From Deinococcus cellulosilyticus NBRC 106333 = KACC 11606 (lineage in GTDB: Bacteria; Deinococcota; Deinococci; Deinococcales; Deinococcaceae), in assembly GCF_007990775.1 (NCBI RefSeq), contig NZ_BJXB01000007.1:1-64000 (forward strand): DNA of 64,000 bases, read 5' to 3'. The notes under the pieces are model-generated. The model saw nothing but the letters and a program-made list of their open reading frames with translations. It searched no databases and had not been told where the DNA came from. Shown here in pieces: positions 61,621 through 64,000 of the stretch (its first letter is position 1; every line of letters begins with the position of its first letter). A program made the translations under genes and the position numbers.

Positions 61621-64000
61621 TTAAGCGTTCCGCACAGACTGAACCCACTCGGAGGCCAGCGTCACACTGAGCTGGACTGTGAGGTTTGCACTGCTCTGGC
61701 CGATCAGGAGGTGGAATTCACCTGCATCTGCAACCCAGGCATCGCGGGTGTCATCGAAGTAAGCAAAGGAACGCATGTCGATGGGCAGGGTCACGGTCTG
61801 GGATTCACCTGCATCCAGCGTGACCTTCTGAAAGGCTTTAAGTTCTTTTTCTGGACGTTCCAGCGAGGTCTCCACATCATGCACGTACAGTTGCAGGACC
61901 GTCTGGCCTCTGCGCTGACCGGTGTTTCTGACCTCCACAGTGACGTTGACAGTTTCTCCAGGCTGCACTTCTTCCGTGCTCACCTGTACAGAGCCAATTT
62001 CAAAGGTGGTGTAACTGAGTCCATGCCCGAAGGGAAAAAGTGGGGTCAGGCTGTGACGGTCCACATGGCGGTACCCGATGAACAGGCCTTCCTGATACTC
62101 CACATGGCCGTTCTCTCCGGGGTACTGGAGGTCCGGGGTTTCAGGATGGGTGGGATCGTCTTCAAGGCGGGCAGGGAACGTCTGGGGGAGGCGTCCTCCA
62201 GGCTCTGCCTGACCGAGCAGCACGTCGGTGATGGCAAAGCCTGCTTCCTGGCCGGGAAACCACGCCTGCAGGACCGCAGGAACGTCAGCGAGCCAGGGCA
62301 TCAGAACAGGGCCTCCGGTCTGCAGCACCACGATGGTGTTGGGGTTGGCTTTTGCCACTTCCCGGACCAGTTCGTCCTGGCGTCCGGGGAGTTCCAGGCC
62401 CCAGCGGTCCACCCCTTCGGTTTCCCACTCGCCGTTGGTGCCAATGCAGACCACGGCGTAGTCGGCCTCTGAGGCAAGTTGTGCGGCTTCCTGAACGCTG
62501 GTTTCCGGAAGGGGTTTGCGGAAGCCAAAACGCACGGCGCTCATTCCAAAACCGTGGGGCACATCAGCGGTGCGGTACTCAATGAGGACCTGATGCTCCC
62601 CTTCGGTCAGGTGGATTTCGCCACGCACCTCATCGCTGCCAAAGCCGAAGTAGGTGTCTCCCTGACGGAAGTCTTCCCAGTTGTTGACCACAGCTTCACC
62701 GTTCACATGCAGTCGGGTGAGGCCGGCACTGGCGAGGCTCAGTTCATAGGTGCCTGCTTCGGTGATGTTCAGGGTGGTGGTGAGGGTCGCCTGGAACGCC
62801 CTGGGGATTCCAGCAGGCAGCTCAAACCACATGATTTCCCCCAGCGGACGGTGTTCACGGGCAAGCACCTCTTCTCCGCCGAGTGCCCTGTATTCAATGT
62901 TGAAGCCACCCGCAAAGATGGGCAGGAATTTGTCGTTGTAGCAGCCAATGTGGTACGTGACCTGTTCTTCTGCAAGTGCAGCCTGCAGGCCTTCAAGGGG
63001 AGAAACCTGACGGTGGGCATTCATCTGGGCACTGCCTCCGCCCATCACCTGACCTTTTGCCCCGTTGGGTCCGATCACTGCAACTTTTGCCCCTGCGGGA
63101 AAAGGCAGCAGGTCACCCTCGTTTTTGAGCAGCACAATGCTTTCTGCCCCTGCACGGCGAATGAGTTCACGGGTGTCTGCGTATTCTTCATCCCGTTCGT
63201 TTTCATCCCTGACATCCAGAGGGCTGTCCAGCACGCCTGTGCGGACAAGCAGGTTCAGGACATTGCGGGCTGCTGTTTTGACGGCCTCTCTGGTGGCTTC
63301 ATCGTTCTGGGCTTCTTCCAGCAGACTGGCACGAGCACGGGCAGGTCCGGGCATCTCCAGGTCGAGCCCTGCACGAACCGACTCACCCGCACTGTGGCTG
63401 CCGAACCAGTCGCTCATCACCAGACCGTTAAAACCCCATTCTGTTCTCAGGATGTCGGTCAGCAGGCGTTTGTTTTCGCTGGCAAAAATACCGTTCAGTT
63501 TGTTGTAGGCACTCATCACCGCAAGGGTCTTGCCCTCCTTGACGGTCATTTCGAAAGGGACCAGATACAGTTCCCGGAGGGCACGCTCAGGGATGTCACT
63601 GGAGATGGTGTTGCGCTGGTACTCAGATTCGTTGCCCACAAAGTGTTTGACGGTGGCTGCCACACCCCGTTCCTGCAGCCCCTGCACGTAGGCCACCCCG
63701 AGTTTCCCGGTCAGGAAGGGGTCTTCGGAGTAGCTCTCGAAGTTGCGCCCGTTGAGGGTGCTGCGGAACAGGTTCATGGTGGGGGCAAGCAGCACCGCAG
63801 CGCCTTTGTCTTTTGCTTCTCGAGCAAGGTGCTGCCCGATTTCACGCAGCAATTCCACGTTCCAGGTGGACCCAAGTGCGATCCCAACAGGGAATGCGGC
63901 GGTTTTCTTGCCGCCCACCAGGGGGCCACCACCCCGGACTCCTGCAGGTCCGTCACTGACTTTGAGTTGAGGGATGTTCAGGCGCTCTACAGCGACAGTG
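61621..64000 (-). CDS. GH3 beta-glucosidase with PA14 domain (5' end beyond window)
   Basis: About 793 residues are visible; the frame stays open to the window edge, where it reads TVAVERLNIPQLKVSDGPAG, the conserved GH3 N-terminus, so only a few dozen residues are missing. Motifs: LLAPTMNLFRSTLNGRNFES, VAATVKHFVGNESEYQRNTI, GLVMSDWFGSHS (nucleophile Asp), then a PA14 insert (about 390-510; NITEAGTYELSLASAGLTRL), GH3 C-terminal domain and an FnIII-like end (VTVEVRNTGQRRGQTVLQLY). No signal can be judged. It hydrolyses terminal beta-linked glucose or xylose from oligosaccharides, completing cellulose and hemicellulose breakdown. Confidence 0.95.
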   Translation of the reverse strand, partial: TVAVERLNIPQLKVSDGPAGVRGGGPLVGGKKTAAFPVGIALGSTWNVELLREIGQHLAREAKDKGAAVLLAPTMNLFRSTLNGRNFESYSEDPFLTGKLGVAYVQGLQERGVAATVKHFVGNESEYQRNTISSDIPERALRELYLVPFEMTVKEGKTLAVMSAYNKLNGIFASENKRLLTDILRTEWGFNGLVMSDWFGSHSAGESVRAGLDLEMPGPARARASLLEEAQNDEATREAVKTAARNVLNLLVRTGVLDSPLDVRDENERDEEYADTRELIRRAGAESIVLLKNEGDLLPFPAGAKVAVIGPNGAKGQVMGGGSAQMNAHRQVSPLEGLQAALAEEQVTYHIGCYNDKFLPIFAGGFNIEYRALGGEEVLAREHRPLGEIMWFELPAGIPRAFQATLTTTLNITEAGTYELSLASAGLTRLHVNGEAVVNNWEDFRQGDTYFGFGSDEVRGEIHLTEGEHQVLIEYRTADVPHGFGMSAVRFGFRKPLPETSVQEAAQLASEADYAVVCIGTNGEWETEGVDRWGLELPGRQDELVREVAKANPNTIVVLQTGGPVLMPWLADVPAVLQAWFPGQEAGFAITDVLLGQAEPGGRLPQTFPARLEDDPTHPETPDLQYPGENGHVEYQEGLFIGYRHVDRHSLTPLFPFGHGLSYTTFEIGSVQVSTEEVQPGETVNVTVEVRNTGQRRGQTVLQLYVHDVETSLERPEKELKAFQKVTLDAGESQTVTLPIDMRSFAYFDDTRDAWVADAGEFHLLIGQSSANLTVQLSVTLASEWVQSVRNA

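Overview
The window looks like chromosomal DNA of a Deinococcus-type bacterium. I infer this from the moderately high G+C, the large load of PAS/GAF/GGDEF signalling proteins, DUF305 and DUF2239 proteins, DNA-repair genes (xth, ada, a DprA-like protein), and many genes whose -10 box lies exactly six bases before the start codon. That spacing is the mark of leaderless transcripts, which are common in Deinococcus. The species cannot be fixed from the sequence alone; the many plant-polysaccharide enzymes suggest a mesophilic soil or plant-litter member. I see no rRNA, tRNA, CRISPR array, prophage or transposase.

Layout. 0-2 kb: end of a sugar ABC transporter operon with a polyol dehydrogenase, then a perfect-looking LacI-type operator. 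2-6.3 kb: orphan PAS histidine kinase, two SRPBCC proteins and an ArsR regulator. 6.3-11.3 kb: exonuclease III, then a metal-resistance block (DUF305, chrB-chrA, cueP plus a membrane partner); two of its promoters share an identically spaced 38-bp box. 11.3-15.1 kb: a winged-helix regulator divergent from a metallo-hydrolase, then two secreted GH43-type enzymes. 15.4-26.3 kb: a diguanylate cyclase, DUF2239, an unusual DprA-like protein, a 1650-residue kinase/ATPase/GAF/GGDEF fusion, a PAS-GAF-GAF protein and a PAS-AraC regulator. 26.4-36 kb: a FAD oxidoreductase and several regulator/target pairs (XRE/SnoaL, DeoR/DUF4406, TetR/DHFR-like), a second large diguanylate cyclase and ada. 36-43.4 kb: a BTAD/ATPase regulator, a secreted GH5 enzyme with tandem CBMs, a membrane diguanylate cyclase. 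43.6-47.4 kb: a dicarboxylate transporter with a divergent CitA/CitB-type two-component system. 47.5-52 kb: small genes, an unknown protein with its winged-helix regulator, a tiny secreted protein and a lipoprotein joining an NlpC/P60-like domain to a bulb-type lectin. 52-58.2 kb: two closely related LacI regulators flanking an AglEFG-like alpha-glucoside-type ABC transporter. 58.2-64 kb: a candidate small RNA, a MerR regulator with its aldo/keto reductase, a TPR protein and a GH3 glucosidase running off the window.

Running through all this are six copies of a 170-270 bp palindromic repeat with terminal inverted repeats and arrays of a 7-bp TCAGCNN unit; one copy has a near-perfect 10-bp target duplication, so I read the family as non-autonomous mobile elements (MITE-like). 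The other connected signals are a three-promoter regulon around the LacI/ABC locus (same upstream box, same TTGACA-N17-CATACT core), shared operators for DeoR and for the winged-helix regulator at 49.2 kb, and a dense set of leaderless regulator genes. As a whole the region links plant-polysaccharide breakdown (GH5, GH43, GH3, ABC uptake, LacI control) with cyclic-di-GMP signalling, metal stress and DNA-alkylation repair.
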